Assembly (NCBI RefSeq): GCF_003130705.1
Contig: NZ_CP021354.1
Coordinates: forward strand, 868,001-932,000
DNA: 64,000 bases
Direction: 5' to 3'
Source: Rhodococcus oxybenzonivorans
Lineage (GTDB): Bacteria > Actinomycetota > Actinomycetes > Mycobacteriales > Mycobacteriaceae
This document shows, piece after piece, positions 48,876 to 58,065 of the stretch. Made by a program: the position numbers and the translations under genes. Every line of letters starts with the position of its first letter. Position 1 is the stretch's first letter. The notes beneath the pieces are model-generated. The model saw only the letters and a program-made list of their open reading frames with translations, was not told the origin of the DNA and searched no databases.

Positions 48876-49469
48876 ATGAGACTGCCGAAGAGCGCGCACA
48901 CATCTCAGCCCTGGCGAATCCACGAATTCACCCGTGACTTCCGGCTCGAGGACGTGTGGGCTCTACCGACACCCGGTGGTCCGGACGACTTTCCCCGGCT
49001 GGTGCAGGTTATTACAGCCTTCGACCCGATGAGGCGCGGGCCGTGGCCGATGCGTCTGTTGTTCGCTATTCGCTTCGAGCTCGGCAAGGTGTTCGGGATT
49101 GACGATCAGGACGCCGGTTCACGTGTGCCCGCTCCCACTCTCGCCGATCGGTTGCCGGACGACCTGCGTGCGAGCCCGGCCGGCCCCGGCTCCGACACGC
49201 TGCCCTTCACCTCGCTGTACCAACTCGACGACGAGTGGGCGCTCGAAGCTGTCAATCGGACCGTGCACGGAATTCTCCATGTCGGCTGGGTGCCCGATGA
49301 GGTGGGCGGTTTTCGCGGCCAAATGGCCATTCTCGTGAAACGGAACGGGAAGCTCGGGGCCGCCTACATGGCAGCGATCAAGCCGTTCCGGCATGTGATC
49401 GTCTACCCCCTGATGCTGCGGGAGTTCGGACGGGCCTGGCGGGCAAGCACTGAGCGCCGACACAACTAA
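48876..49469 (+). CDS. DUF2867 family protein
   Basis: The 197-residue protein matches the DUF2867 family. Its motifs are a DVWALPTPGGPDDFPRLVQ segment, a middle FTSLYQLDDEWALEAVNRTVHGILHVGWV, and the C-terminus FRHVIVYPLMLREFGRAWR. Family members are of unknown function, sometimes fused to NAD-binding epimerase domains. A weak hydrophobic stretch occurs near the end. The ATG at 48876 has no strong ribosome site. It stands alone after the M23 gene. Confidence 0.72.
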   Translation: MRLPKSAHTSQPWRIHEFTRDFRLEDVWALPTPGGPDDFPRLVQVITAFDPMRRGPWPMRLLFAIRFELGKVFGIDDQDAGSRVPAPTLADRLPDDLRASPAGPGSDTLPFTSLYQLDDEWALEAVNRTVHGILHVGWVPDEVGGFRGQMAILVKRNGKLGAAYMAAIKPFRHVIVYPLMLREFGRAWRASTERRHN

Positions 49470-49598
49470 CCCAATTGTCAGAAATCAGCGGACCATTCAC
49501 GCAATGCTCATGAGCACTGCTCGACGCGTGTTCGCGCAGTTCACCTGGAGTTATGGCACTCCGTTAGCCTTTCAGGCAAGGGCTATCGGGGAGTGACT

Positions 49599-50531
49599 GT
49601 GGAATTCAGACATCTCGTCTCATTCATCGCTATAGCCGAGGAATTACATTTCGGCAGAGCAGCAACGCGGCTGCATCTCACCCAACCCTCGCTCAGCGCG
49701 CACCTGCAGAAGCTGGAGAAGTCGCTCGGAGTGCGTTTGGTGGCGCGGACCTCGCACGAGGTCAAGCTGACGGTCGCAGGCAGGGAGTTCGAGGGGCAGG
49801 CGCGTTCGATCATCGCTCAGGTGGACAAGGCCGCACAGATTGCCAAGGCCACTGCGGAGGGACGATCGGGCACGTTGAACATCGGATACAACCTGCCTGC
49901 CAGTCGACACGTGCTGCCCTCGGCTCTGGTGAGGATGACTGCCGCCCATCCCGATGTCGTAGTGTCCCTATGGGAGAGGCGTACTGGTCCGCAACTCGAC
50001 GATCTTGCAGACGGTCGCCTCGACATCGGCCTGGTGTACGGACATCCCCGCAGCGCGGAATTCCGGTCCCGACTCGTGCTGCGCAATATTCCGCTGGTGG
50101 CTGTTGTCGGAGCAGGGCACCGCTGGGCCGGGAGGGCTGGTGTACCATTCGCCGAACTCGCCGCTCAGTCGTGTGTTCTGTTCACTCGCGAGCAGTGCCC
50201 GGCCATGTACGACTCGATTTTCTGCGCCGCGGCGGACAGCAAAATTTCGCTCAACGTCGTTCAGCTGGCGGACGATCCGGGAGCGACGGCGCATATGGTG
50301 TCGGTCAAATCCTTGGTGGGGTTCGCCTCCCAGCCGCGCGCCTCGTCCGGGGGGTTGCTCGCGATGGGCACCAGCACGGTGGCGGTGAAGTTGTTCGATC
50401 CGACCCCCATGATCGACCTGTATGCCGTGTGGCGCGCGGACGCGATCAATCCTGCGGTGTTCTCCTTCCTCGACTGCATCGGTCATGGCGAAGGGTCGTC
50501 GAGGACCGAAAACGCGCTTGCTGCTATCTGA
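49599..50531 (+). CDS. LysR-type transcriptional regulator
   Basis: This 310-residue LysR protein has an N-terminal helix-turn-helix (HFGRAATRLHLTQPSLSAHL, then QKLEKSLGVRL, residues 17-48) and a periplasmic-binding-like effector domain (GTLNIGYNLPASRHVLPSAL). The GTG at 49599 follows GGGGAG with six bases spacing; a GTG two codons earlier is possible. It converges on the ABC importer operon, 18 bp apart, rather than being divergent from a target, so its regulon is not evident. Confidence 0.88.
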   Translation: MEFRHLVSFIAIAEELHFGRAATRLHLTQPSLSAHLQKLEKSLGVRLVARTSHEVKLTVAGREFEGQARSIIAQVDKAAQIAKATAEGRSGTLNIGYNLPASRHVLPSALVRMTAAHPDVVVSLWERRTGPQLDDLADGRLDIGLVYGHPRSAEFRSRLVLRNIPLVAVVGAGHRWAGRAGVPFAELAAQSCVLFTREQCPAMYDSIFCAAADSKISLNVVQLADDPGATAHMVSVKSLVGFASQPRASSGGLLAMGTSTVAVKLFDPTPMIDLYAVWRADAINPAVFSFLDCIGHGEGSSRTENALAAI

Positions 50532-50549
50532 TTGGGCTACGAGCTGAAT

Positions 50550-51383
50550 CTACTTCAGTCCGGACCGAACGAACGCATTGACGATGTGCCGTTGCAGGAC
50601 GATGTAGAGCGCGAACACCGGTAGGCACGCCAGACCGGCGACGGCCATCATCGGCCCCCAGTCGTTGCCCTCGGTTCCCATGAAACTCCTCAACCCCAAC
50701 TGAACGACCGAATTGCTGCGCTGCAGGACCACCGCCGGCCAGAAGTATTCGTTCCACGCATTGATGAACAGCAGGATAGACAGCGCCGCCAATGCAGGAC
50801 GCAGATTCGGTACCACTACGGTCCACAGGATCGACCATGACGAACGTCCGTCCATCTTCGCTGCCGCGACCAGCTCCTTCGGGAAGCTGTCCAGGTGCTG
50901 CCGGAGCATCAGGACACCCAGCGCGGAGCACAGCGTCGGCACGATCACCCCGGCAAGGTTGTTGATCAGCCCCAGCTGGTACAGCAGTACATAGTTGGGA
51001 AGCATCGTGACCTGAAAGGGCACCAACCAGGTCCCGACGAAGGCGAGATACAACAGCCGCTGGAAGCGGAACGAATACATCGCGAACGCGTACGAGGCGA
51101 GCAGGGCCACGAAGAGTTGACCCACCGCCGAGACCGCCGATACGGCGAATGTATTGAGGAGCAGTCCGATCACGTCGACCTTCTCGACCGCGTCCACATA
51201 GTTGCCCAACGACAGCGGCCACGGAATGGGGGAGAGGGAGCCGACGTCGTCTGGCCGTCGCAGCGACGTCGCGAGCAGCCAGTAGATGGGAAATATGCAC
51301 GCGAGGGCGATGGCGACGAGGACGGCATGTCCCCATGCCCGCCGCCACAACGGCTCGGAAACGGGTGACTCGCTAGTCGTCAT
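50550..51383 (-). CDS. ugpE: Carbohydrate ABC transporter permease, UgpE/MalG-like
   Basis: This 277-residue inner-membrane permease has six predicted spans and the EAA cytoplasmic loop AAKMDGRSSWSILWTVVVPNLRPAL that docks the ATPase. It pairs with the UgpA-like permease encoded upstream, whose stop it overlaps. The ATG at 51383 follows AAGGATC. Substrate could be glycerol-3-phosphate, glycerophosphodiesters or a sugar; the phosphoesterase in the operon favours a phosphodiester. Confidence 0.85.
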   Translation of the reverse strand: MTTSESPVSEPLWRRAWGHAVLVAIALACIFPIYWLLATSLRRPDDVGSLSPIPWPLSLGNYVDAVEKVDVIGLLLNTFAVSAVSAVGQLFVALLASYAFAMYSFRFQRLLYLAFVGTWLVPFQVTMLPNYVLLYQLGLINNLAGVIVPTLCSALGVLMLRQHLDSFPKELVAAAKMDGRSSWSILWTVVVPNLRPALAALSILLFINAWNEYFWPAVVLQRSNSVVQLGLRSFMGTEGNDWGPMMAVAGLACLPVFALYIVLQRHIVNAFVRSGLK

Positions 51384-52332
51384 GGAACGAGATCCTTTCC
51401 GAGAGCCACACGAGAACACCCGCGATGAGACCGAAGCCTACGAACAGCAGCACCCCGGCGGCGGCGCTGAGTCCGGCGTCGAAGCTGTGGAAGCCGTAGT
51501 CCCACAACAGGTAGTAGATGTTGGTCGTCGCCTGCGACGGTCCGCCCTGGGTGAGAGTGTCGATCAGCGGGAACGTCCACTGGGCGCTGAGGAGCACCGT
51601 CATCAGAGCGAGGAACACCAGGGTCGGGGAGAGCAGCGGCAAGGTGATCCACCAATCGATCTGGCGCCGGGTGGCGCCGTCTACCTGCGCCGCTTCAGCG
51701 TAGTGGCCACTGACGCCGGCCATGCCGGCCGAGACCACCAGCACCGCGAACCCTATGAAGTGCCAACCGGTGATGAGCACGATCACCCACTGTGCCGTGG
51801 CTGGTTCGCGGATCCAGTTGGTGTCCGACCCCAAGACCCGGTTGATCACCCCTGCACCGGGGTCCAGCAACCACTGCCACACGGCCGCGCTCGCCACCGG
51901 GGCGACGAGAAACGGCGCGAAGATCAGGCTCTGATAGACCGCGCGGGAGCGCCCACGGACGCCGCGGGTCGCGAACGCGACCACGACCGGGAGCACCAAG
52001 GTGAACGGCAGCAGGCCGACGACGAGGACGACGGTCCGCCAGACCGAGTCCCCGAAGGTCGGCAGCTCGAGCAGCCGCCGGTAATTGTCGGCGCCGACGG
52101 GGACCATCGGCGTGGTCGGCAGCAGATTCCAGGAGTACGTCGACAGCTGGGCTGCCTGGATCAGGGGTCGGTAGGTCCACACGATCAGCAGCGCGACCGC
52201 AGGCGTGAGATACAGGTAGGGAGCGGCCGCCCGCATCACTCTCCGGAGAGGGTGGACACGGGCGGCCGGAACGACCGCCGGCGACGGGGAAGGCACTGGC
52301 GCGTCGGTGAGCTCCGGTACGGCAACGAACAC
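51373..52332 (-). CDS. ugpA: Carbohydrate ABC transporter permease, UgpA/MalF-like
   Basis: This 319-residue permease has six hydrophobic spans and the EAA loop EAAQVDGATRRQIDWWITLPLLSPTL. It forms the import channel with the following permease. The start is a GTG at 52332, ten bases after the phosphoesterase stop. The cytoplasmic N-terminal tail of about 35 residues, rich in Pro and Val, is longer than usual. It is part of the five-gene minus-strand importer operon. Confidence 0.85.
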   Translation of the reverse strand: MFVAVPELTDAPVPSPSPAVVPAARVHPLRRVMRAAAPYLYLTPAVALLIVWTYRPLIQAAQLSTYSWNLLPTTPMVPVGADNYRRLLELPTFGDSVWRTVVLVVGLLPFTLVLPVVVAFATRGVRGRSRAVYQSLIFAPFLVAPVASAAVWQWLLDPGAGVINRVLGSDTNWIREPATAQWVIVLITGWHFIGFAVLVVSAGMAGVSGHYAEAAQVDGATRRQIDWWITLPLLSPTLVFLALMTVLLSAQWTFPLIDTLTQGGPSQATTNIYYLLWDYGFHSFDAGLSAAAGVLLFVGFGLIAGVLVWLSERISFHDD

Positions 52333-52342
52333 GATCGCCTCC

Positions 52343-53218
52343 TCAGCCCGTCCCGAGCGCGAGCGCGCGCAACCGGTCGAGCATGTCCTGCTCGGGAATG
52401 TCGTAGACCACCTCGGCCGGGGTCGCCTCTACCGCAGTGGCCACTACGGTGTCGCCGAGGACGTCGATGCGGGTAAATCCATACCCGGCGTGGCCGCGGT
52501 GCCGACCGACCGGCGCCAGCGGGTCGACCCGGTACGACAGTGCCGGACCCACCCATACCGGAATCCGCGCCACCGCACCGGTACCGGTCACATGTGCGTG
52601 CCCGCAGAGGATCATCCGGACGTCGGATCCCGCCACGACCGCCGCCAGCCGGTCCGGCTCCTGCAGCCGCAGGGAGTTCACCGTCGTGACCGGCGACGGA
52701 ATCGGCGGATGGTGCAGGACGAGGAGAGTGCCGCGCCTACTCGTCAAGGCCAGTTGGTCGCCGAGCCAGGTGAGTTGTTCCTCGGTAAGGCCGCCCTCGT
52801 GCCGACCGGGAATGGTGCTGTCGAGCACGATGATCCGCAGACCGCAGACGTCGTGCACGGTGTCGTACGGTGCGGCGAGGTCACCAGAACGGAGGCTGAG
52901 AAGTTCGGTATAGAAAGCCGTGCGCTTGTCGTGATTGCCCATGGCGAAGACAACCTGAGCACCCAGCGACGCTGCCGCCGGCTCGACCACCGCACGCAGC
53001 CGCCGATAGGCCTCCGGTGCCCCGTCGTCGGTGAGATCCCCCGACAGGACCAGCGCGTCGACTCGCCGACCGGATTCGACGATCCGGTCGAGGGTGCGCC
53101 GTAGCGCGTCGAGGGTGTCCACCGCGTCGTGAACAAGCTTCCCACCGGTGGTGATGTGAGTGTCGGTCAGCTGAATAATCGTGAGATCGTCGCCGGACCT
53201 GCCTGCTGCGGTGCTCAT
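52343..53218 (-). CDS. Calcineurin-like metallophosphoesterase inside importer operon
   Basis: This 291-residue class III cyclic-nucleotide/glycerophosphodiesterase-type enzyme has the binuclear metal motifs QLTDTHIT, LVLSGDLTDDG, AMGNHDKR, LVLHHPPI and ILCGHAHVTGTG, all intact. Members include CpdA and GpdQ. No signal peptide is visible, so it would act on imported substrate in the cytoplasm. The ATG overlaps the upstream stop (ATGA). Its place between the binding-protein and permease genes suggests it hydrolyses the transported phosphodiester, replacing the usual UgpQ. Confidence 0.85.
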   Translation of the reverse strand: MSTAAGRSGDDLTIIQLTDTHITTGGKLVHDAVDTLDALRRTLDRIVESGRRVDALVLSGDLTDDGAPEAYRRLRAVVEPAAASLGAQVVFAMGNHDKRTAFYTELLSLRSGDLAAPYDTVHDVCGLRIIVLDSTIPGRHEGGLTEEQLTWLGDQLALTSRRGTLLVLHHPPIPSPVTTVNSLRLQEPDRLAAVVAGSDVRMILCGHAHVTGTGAVARIPVWVGPALSYRVDPLAPVGRHRGHAGYGFTRIDVLGDTVVATAVEATPAEVVYDIPEQDMLDRLRALALGTG

Positions 53219-54591
53219 CCGACGGGCAGAAGCGCGCTGGCCTGCTTCTGGGCGGCCTCGAGGGTGGATTTCGGGTCGGCGTCCTGATAGACGATCGCCT
53301 CGACGGCATCCATCATGCCATCGCGGATCTGCAGATAGTTGTTGCCGGGCATGGAGATCCATGGCTCCATCGATTCGAGCTGCGCGAGGTTGGGGGCGAG
53401 AAGCGGGCTCTTCTGTGCCCAGTCCTGCAAACCAGCCGGATCGTCGACGAGCCCGGTGCGCAGCGGCAGGTACCCGATGCCCTGGGCGATCTTCGTGTAC
53501 GCCGCTTCACCGGTGAGGAACTTGATCAGCTCCCACGACGCCCGCTGCTTCGCGGGGTCCGAGGCGAACGTGAACAGGGAGGCGCCGGAGTTGGTCGGCA
53601 CCGTGGTCTTGCCGGCGAAGGCAGGCATCGTCGTCGCGCGCAGGTCCCACTTGTCCCTGGCGCCCTTGACGAATGTGCCCTGGATTGCGCTGGTTTCCAG
53701 GATCATGCCGATGTCACCGCGGGCGAAGGCCTCGTAACCCTGCTGCTGGCTGAGCTTCGGTGTGGCACCGGACTGCACCAGGTTTTGTGCCATGTCCGCA
53801 ACCTGTACCGCGGGGTCCTCAGCGAACGTGAGTGACGACCGGTCCTCGGCGATGACCCGTCCGCCGTTGGACCGGACGAGGCTCTGGAAGCACCAGTCCT
53901 TCGCGGTCTTGGTCAGGCAGTCCAGGTACACCCCGCCCTTGCCCGTCTTCGAGGTGATAGCCGCCGCGGCGTCGGCGACCTGATCCCACGTGGTCGGCGG
54001 GTTGGCAGGGTCGAGGCCCGCCTGCTCGAACAACGTTGCGTTGTAATAGAACACCGGGGTGGAAAAGACGAACGGCACGCCGTAGGTTGTGCCTTCCCAG
54101 TCGCCGAGATCGCGTGCGGTCGCAGCGTAAGGGTGCTTCGCACCGTCGAAATTCTTCTGCACCGCATCCTTGCCGACGAGATCGTCGAGGGGCTTGGCCC
54201 CCAGTTGATGGATCGTGAAGTCCAGGTCACTGAAGCCGAGCTGCGCGACGTCCGGGGGCGATCCGGCCACCGTCTGGCTCTGGATGCTCGAGACGGTGTC
54301 GGTGGCCGGGTTCGGGCTGTTGCCCTGCGGCTTCTGCGCCGTGACGTGGATGTTCGGATTCTGTTTGATGAAATCGGCGATCAGGGCGTTGAAGGTGTCG
54401 GTCCACGCCCCCGCCATGCCGTAGTTGTAGCTTTCGAACACGATCGACACCTGTTGATTCGGAGCGAGTTCCGGGACCGGACCGGAACCGCTCGCCGCTG
54501 AGTCCGTGGTGGTGGTGCCCAGGCCGCCGCAGGCGGTCAGGACTGCAGCGCTGGTCGCGAGCGCGACCATCGCGGGCAAGGTCTTCTTCAC
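53215..54591 (-). CDS. ugpB: ABC transporter substrate-binding lipoprotein, UgpB-like
   Basis: This 458-residue extracellular solute-binding protein of the MalE/UgpB type begins with a lipoprotein signal (lipobox VLTACGG, Cys21) and anchors to the outer face of the membrane. Family features include the hinge region WEGTTYGVPFVFSTPVFYYN and KGGVYLDCLTKTAKDWCFQSL. It delivers substrate to the two permeases of the operon. The ATG at 54591 lies 48 bp after the ATPase gene. Confidence 0.86.
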   Translation of the reverse strand: MKKTLPAMVALATSAAVLTACGGLGTTTTDSAASGSGPVPELAPNQQVSIVFESYNYGMAGAWTDTFNALIADFIKQNPNIHVTAQKPQGNSPNPATDTVSSIQSQTVAGSPPDVAQLGFSDLDFTIHQLGAKPLDDLVGKDAVQKNFDGAKHPYAATARDLGDWEGTTYGVPFVFSTPVFYYNATLFEQAGLDPANPPTTWDQVADAAAAITSKTGKGGVYLDCLTKTAKDWCFQSLVRSNGGRVIAEDRSSLTFAEDPAVQVADMAQNLVQSGATPKLSQQQGYEAFARGDIGMILETSAIQGTFVKGARDKWDLRATTMPAFAGKTTVPTNSGASLFTFASDPAKQRASWELIKFLTGEAAYTKIAQGIGYLPLRTGLVDDPAGLQDWAQKSPLLAPNLAQLESMEPWISMPGNNYLQIRDGMMDAVEAIVYQDADPKSTLEAAQKQASALLPVG

Positions 54592-54639
54592 TGTTGTCTC
54601 CTGTGATGTGTGGAAGGCGAGCGAATCGGGTGGCCAGGC

Positions 54640-55773
54640 TCAGGCCACCGACAGGGAGGAAGCCTCGGGGACCGATGCCCCATGCTCGTGTAGGGGCCGC
54701 CAGAGGAGGCGGCGTCCGGTGCCGGATTCGAACAGGTGGAGGTCGCGGGGGTCGACATCGAGTCCGGTGGCGTCGCCGACCCGAACCGGAACGGGCCGCG
54801 GCGCCCGCACCGCCAGACTGGTGGCGCCCACATTGATGCGAACGACCTCGTCGCCGCCGAGGTTCTCGATGGCGGTGACGACACCGCGCACGCGGGCGTC
54901 GGGGGTATCGAAGTGCAGCCGTTCGGGTCGAATCCCGACCGTGACCGCCCGTGGCCACGAAGCCGCGCCGGCAGGTAGCCCGAGCGGTGCGTCGAGCCCG
55001 TCGGCAACGGCATGCAGCTCACCCGCCCGGTCGACGATCGTCGCGTCGATCAGGTTCATCGGCGGGGACCCCAGGAATGCGGCGACGAACGTCGACCGCG
55101 GAGCGTCGTACAACTCGGAGGGGGTCCCGACCTGCTCGACCCGCCCCCCGTTGAGCAGTGCGATTCTCGAGGCCATGGTCATCGCCTCGACCTGATCATG
55201 GGTGACATACAGGAATGTGGTGGCCAACCGCCTATGTAGAGAGGTCAGTTCGGTCCGGGTGGCACTGCGCAGCGCCGCATCGAGGTTCGACAGCGGCTCG
55301 TCCATCAAGAACGCGCCCGGCTCGCGCACCATCGCCCGCGCGAGCGCGACCCGCTGACGCTGCCCACCCGAGAGGGCGCCCGGCCGCCGGTCGAGGTGTT
55401 CGATCAGACCGAGGGCCGTCGCCACGTCGGTGACCTTCTCCCGAATCTGCTGCCGCGAGCGGCCCCGGGTGCGCAACGGGAAGCCGATGTTTTTCGCGAC
55501 GGTCAGATGTGGATACAGGGCGTAGCTTTGGAACACCATTGCCACGTCCCGGTGCCGTGGCGGCGTCGCGGTGACATCGACATCGTCGAGCAGAATCCGC
55601 CCCGTCGACAGCGACTCCAGCCCGGCTATCATCCGCAGCAGCGTCGACTTGCCGCACCCACTGGGCCCGAGCAGGACCAGGAATTCACCATCCGCGATAT
55701 CGAGATTCACATCCTGCACGACCGGGGTCGTGCCGAACCGTTTCGATACCCCGTCGAGTCTTATCCGTGCCAC
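54640..55773 (-). CDS. ugpC: ABC transporter ATPase, UgpC/MalK-like
   Basis: This 377-residue ATPase energises the importer. Walker A is LLGPSGCGKSTLLRM, the signature LSGGQRQRVALARAM, Walker B AFLMDEPLSNLDAAL, and the switch histidine lies in VTHDQ. A C-terminal TOBE regulatory domain follows residue 240 (TVGIRPERLHF). The GTG at 55773 has AGGAG upstream and gives the normal N-terminus. It is first in the operon. Confidence 0.88.
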   Translation of the reverse strand: MARIRLDGVSKRFGTTPVVQDVNLDIADGEFLVLLGPSGCGKSTLLRMIAGLESLSTGRILLDDVDVTATPPRHRDVAMVFQSYALYPHLTVAKNIGFPLRTRGRSRQQIREKVTDVATALGLIEHLDRRPGALSGGQRQRVALARAMVREPGAFLMDEPLSNLDAALRSATRTELTSLHRRLATTFLYVTHDQVEAMTMASRIALLNGGRVEQVGTPSELYDAPRSTFVAAFLGSPPMNLIDATIVDRAGELHAVADGLDAPLGLPAGAASWPRAVTVGIRPERLHFDTPDARVRGVVTAIENLGGDEVVRINVGATSLAVRAPRPVPVRVGDATGLDVDPRDLHLFESGTGRRLLWRPLHEHGASVPEASSLSVA

Positions 55774-56047
55774 CCACGTCTCCTCACATCCGTCATCGTT
55801 CTTGCGGAACGACAACAGTTGGCAGTGACTGTCCGGTGAACGCCGCGCGGCCGGCTCATGTTGGCCCTCGCTCGCGGTGACGGCGGCCTGCAACAATAGG
55901 AGAACATCGCAAGTGCGATCGACAGCAGCGATCACCGCCACCCCGGAGGCAATAGCCCACTTCTATCGCGCAACGGAAAAGCATTACTGGTGTGCGTGTT
56001 TGGTGATCTCTGCAATCGATGAGCTGGTGGTGACCTCGGCGGTGACG

Positions 56048-56079
56048 GGCGAGACTCCACCCGCACCGTGGGTCTCGCC
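56048..56079. promoter_or_regulatory. Inverted repeat 1 upstream of prmA
   Basis: GGCGAGACTCCAC (56048-56060) and GTGGGTCTCGCC (56068-56079) pair except for one extra base. It shares GAGAC/GTCTC half-sites with the repeat at 56244. It could be an activator site or a hairpin. Confidence 0.4.
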
Positions 56080-56243
56080 GAGTTCGAGAACGAACTGACG
56101 CAACCCGGGTCTCCGAGCGGTCTTCTCAAATGCTGCCGGGGATGTCCAGGACCTCTATCCCGGCCGTCTCTCGTACCCCTGACGGATCGGTCTTATTTGT
56201 GCGCTGAGTGTGGACGCCCGACACGCCATCTCCATGTGACGCC

Positions 56244-56260
56244 CGTCTCACACTGAGACG
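56244..56260. promoter_or_regulatory. Inverted repeat 2 upstream of prmA
   Basis: CGTCTCA-CAC-TGAGACG is a perfect 7-bp inverted repeat 87 bp before the prmA start. It is a candidate binding site for a MimR/AcoR-like activator of the propane monooxygenase operon; no such regulator is encoded in the window. Confidence 0.45.
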
Positions 56261-56346
56261 CTCGAGAGCTGGATTACGCGGTTCAATTCATTGCACAACG
56301 TCCCCACCGCCGGCACTCGGCCGGCACCCGATTCAGGAGGCGCACA

Positions 56347-57981
56347 TTGAGTAGGCAAAGCCTGACAAAGGCCCACGCGAAGATCACCGAACTGTCATGG
56401 GATCCGACCTTCGCGACCCCGGCCACCCGGTTCGGCACCGACTACACCTTCGAGAAGGCTCCGAAGAAGGACCCTCTCAAGCAGATTATGCGGTCCTACT
56501 TCCCGATGGAGGAGGAGAAAGACAACCGCGTGTACGGCGCCATGGACGGCGCCATCCGCGGCAACATGTTCCGCCAGGTTCAGCAGCGCTGGCTCGAATG
56601 GCAGAAGCTGTTCCTGTCGATCATCCCGTTCCCGGAGATTTCGGCCGCCCGTGCGATGCCGATGGCCATCGACGCCGTGCCGAACCCGGAGATTCACAAC
56701 GGGCTCGCGGTGCAGATGATCGACGAGGTTCGGCACTCGACGATCCAGATGAACCTCAAGAAGCTGTACATGAACAACTACATCGATCCCGCCGGGTTCG
56801 ATATGACGGAGAAGGCGTTTGCGAACAACTACGCCGGCACCATCGGCCGTCAGTTCGGCGAAGGCTTCATTACCGGCGACGCGATCACCTCGGCGAACAT
56901 CTATCTGACCGTCGTTGCCGAAACCGCGTTCACGAACACCCTGTTCGTGGCCATGCCCGACGAGGCAGCCGCCAACGGTGATTACCTGCTGCCCACCGTG
57001 TTTCACTCGGTGCAGTCCGACGAATCGCGGCACATCTCCAACGGTTACTCGATCCTGTTGATGGCCCTCGCCGACGAGCGCAACCGTCCCCTGCTCGAAC
57101 GCGACCTGCGGTACGCGTGGTGGAACAACCATTGCGTCGTCGACGCCGCGATCGGCACCTTCATCGAGTACGGCACCAAGGATCGTCGCAAGGACCGGGA
57201 GAGCTACGCCGAGATGTGGCGGCGGTGGATCTACGACGACTACTACCGCAGCTACCTCATCCCGCTCGAAAAGTACGGCCTGACGATCCCGCACGACCTG
57301 GTCGAAGAGGCGTGGAAGCGGATCACCGAGAAGGGTTACGTCCACGAGGTAGCGCGTTTCTTCGCCACCGGGTGGCCGGTCAACTACTGGCGGATCGATG
57401 CGATGACCGACACGGACTTCGAGTGGTTCGAGCACAAGTACCCGGGCTGGTACTCGAAGTACGGCAAGTGGTGGGAGGAGTACAACCGCCTCGCCTACCC
57501 CGGACGCAACAAGCCGATCGCGTTCGAGGAGGTCGGGTACCAGTACCCGCACCGCTGCTGGACGTGCATGGTGCCCGCGCTCATTCGTGAGGACATGGTC
57601 GTGGAGAAGGTCGACGAGCAGTGGCGGACCTACTGCTCGGAGACCTGCTACTGGACCGACGCCGTCGCGTTCCGCAGCGAGTACCAGGGCAAGCCGACTC
57701 CGAACATGGGGCGGCTCACCGGGTTCCGTGAATGGGAGACCCTGCATCACGGTAAGGACCTCGCTGACATCGTGCAGGATCTGGGTTATGTCCGCGATGA
57801 CGGCAAGACCCTCGTCGGTCAGCCGCACTTGCATCTGGACGATCCGAAGAAGTTGTGGACTCTCGACGACGTCCGCGGCAACACGTTCCAGAGCCCGAAT
57901 GTGCTCTTGAACGAGATGTCGGACGCCGAACGCAACGCGCACATTGCCGCGTACCGCGCCGGCGGCGCAGTTCCGGCCTGA
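56347..57981 (+). CDS. prmA: Propane 2-monooxygenase large (alpha) subunit PrmA
   Basis: This 544-residue hydroxylase subunit of a soluble diiron monooxygenase oxidises propane at C2. The six iron ligands are readable as Glu97 (FPEIS), Glu127 and His130 (IDEVRH), Glu192 (VAETAF), Glu226 and His229 (SDESRH). The sequence and the order prmA-reductase-prmB-prmD match Rhodococcus jostii Prm and mycobacterial MimA. The start is a TTG at 56347 with AGGAGG seven bases upstream. A strong hairpin follows the stop. Confidence 0.94.
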   Translation: MSRQSLTKAHAKITELSWDPTFATPATRFGTDYTFEKAPKKDPLKQIMRSYFPMEEEKDNRVYGAMDGAIRGNMFRQVQQRWLEWQKLFLSIIPFPEISAARAMPMAIDAVPNPEIHNGLAVQMIDEVRHSTIQMNLKKLYMNNYIDPAGFDMTEKAFANNYAGTIGRQFGEGFITGDAITSANIYLTVVAETAFTNTLFVAMPDEAAANGDYLLPTVFHSVQSDESRHISNGYSILLMALADERNRPLLERDLRYAWWNNHCVVDAAIGTFIEYGTKDRRKDRESYAEMWRRWIYDDYYRSYLIPLEKYGLTIPHDLVEEAWKRITEKGYVHEVARFFATGWPVNYWRIDAMTDTDFEWFEHKYPGWYSKYGKWWEEYNRLAYPGRNKPIAFEEVGYQYPHRCWTCMVPALIREDMVVEKVDEQWRTYCSETCYWTDAVAFRSEYQGKPTPNMGRLTGFREWETLHHGKDLADIVQDLGYVRDDGKTLVGQPHLHLDDPKKLWTLDDVRGNTFQSPNVLLNEMSDAERNAHIAAYRAGGAVPA

Positions 57982-57990
57982 TACAGGCCC

Positions 57991-58028
57991 GGTGGGTGGC
58001 GCCGCGGCCACTTCCGGCGCCACCCACC
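57991..58028 (+). terminator. Intraoperonic hairpin after prmA
   Basis: Perfect 14-bp arms (GGTGGGTGGCGCCG and its complement) enclose a 10-nt loop, ten bases after the prmA stop and 37 bp before the reductase start. No T tract follows. It may stabilise the prmA message or attenuate downstream expression. Confidence 0.6.
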
Positions 58029-58065
58029 GCCTCACCATTCACTTCACAAGCACAGGAGAGACCCC

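Larger units (their letters stand above)
55774..56346. other. Divergent promoter region of ugpC and prmA
   Basis: These 573 bp separate the divergent ugpC and prmA starts. No frame has a credible ribosome site or homology, including a 73-codon frame at 55877. The region contains palindrome ATCGCA-AG-TGCGAT at 55906-55919 on the ugpC side and the two GAGAC/GTCTC inverted repeats listed below on the prmA side. I see no regulator gene for prm here. Confidence 0.5.

Noticed and set aside
55877..56098. 73-codon open frame in the prmA promoter region
   Set aside because: No ribosome site or family resemblance, and it covers an inverted repeat that looks regulatory.
56395..58038. 547-codon open frame on the minus strand opposite prmA
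   Set aside because: It is antisense to a clearly functional diiron hydroxylase; the translation is a Val/Arg/Asp-rich shadow with no family resemblance.
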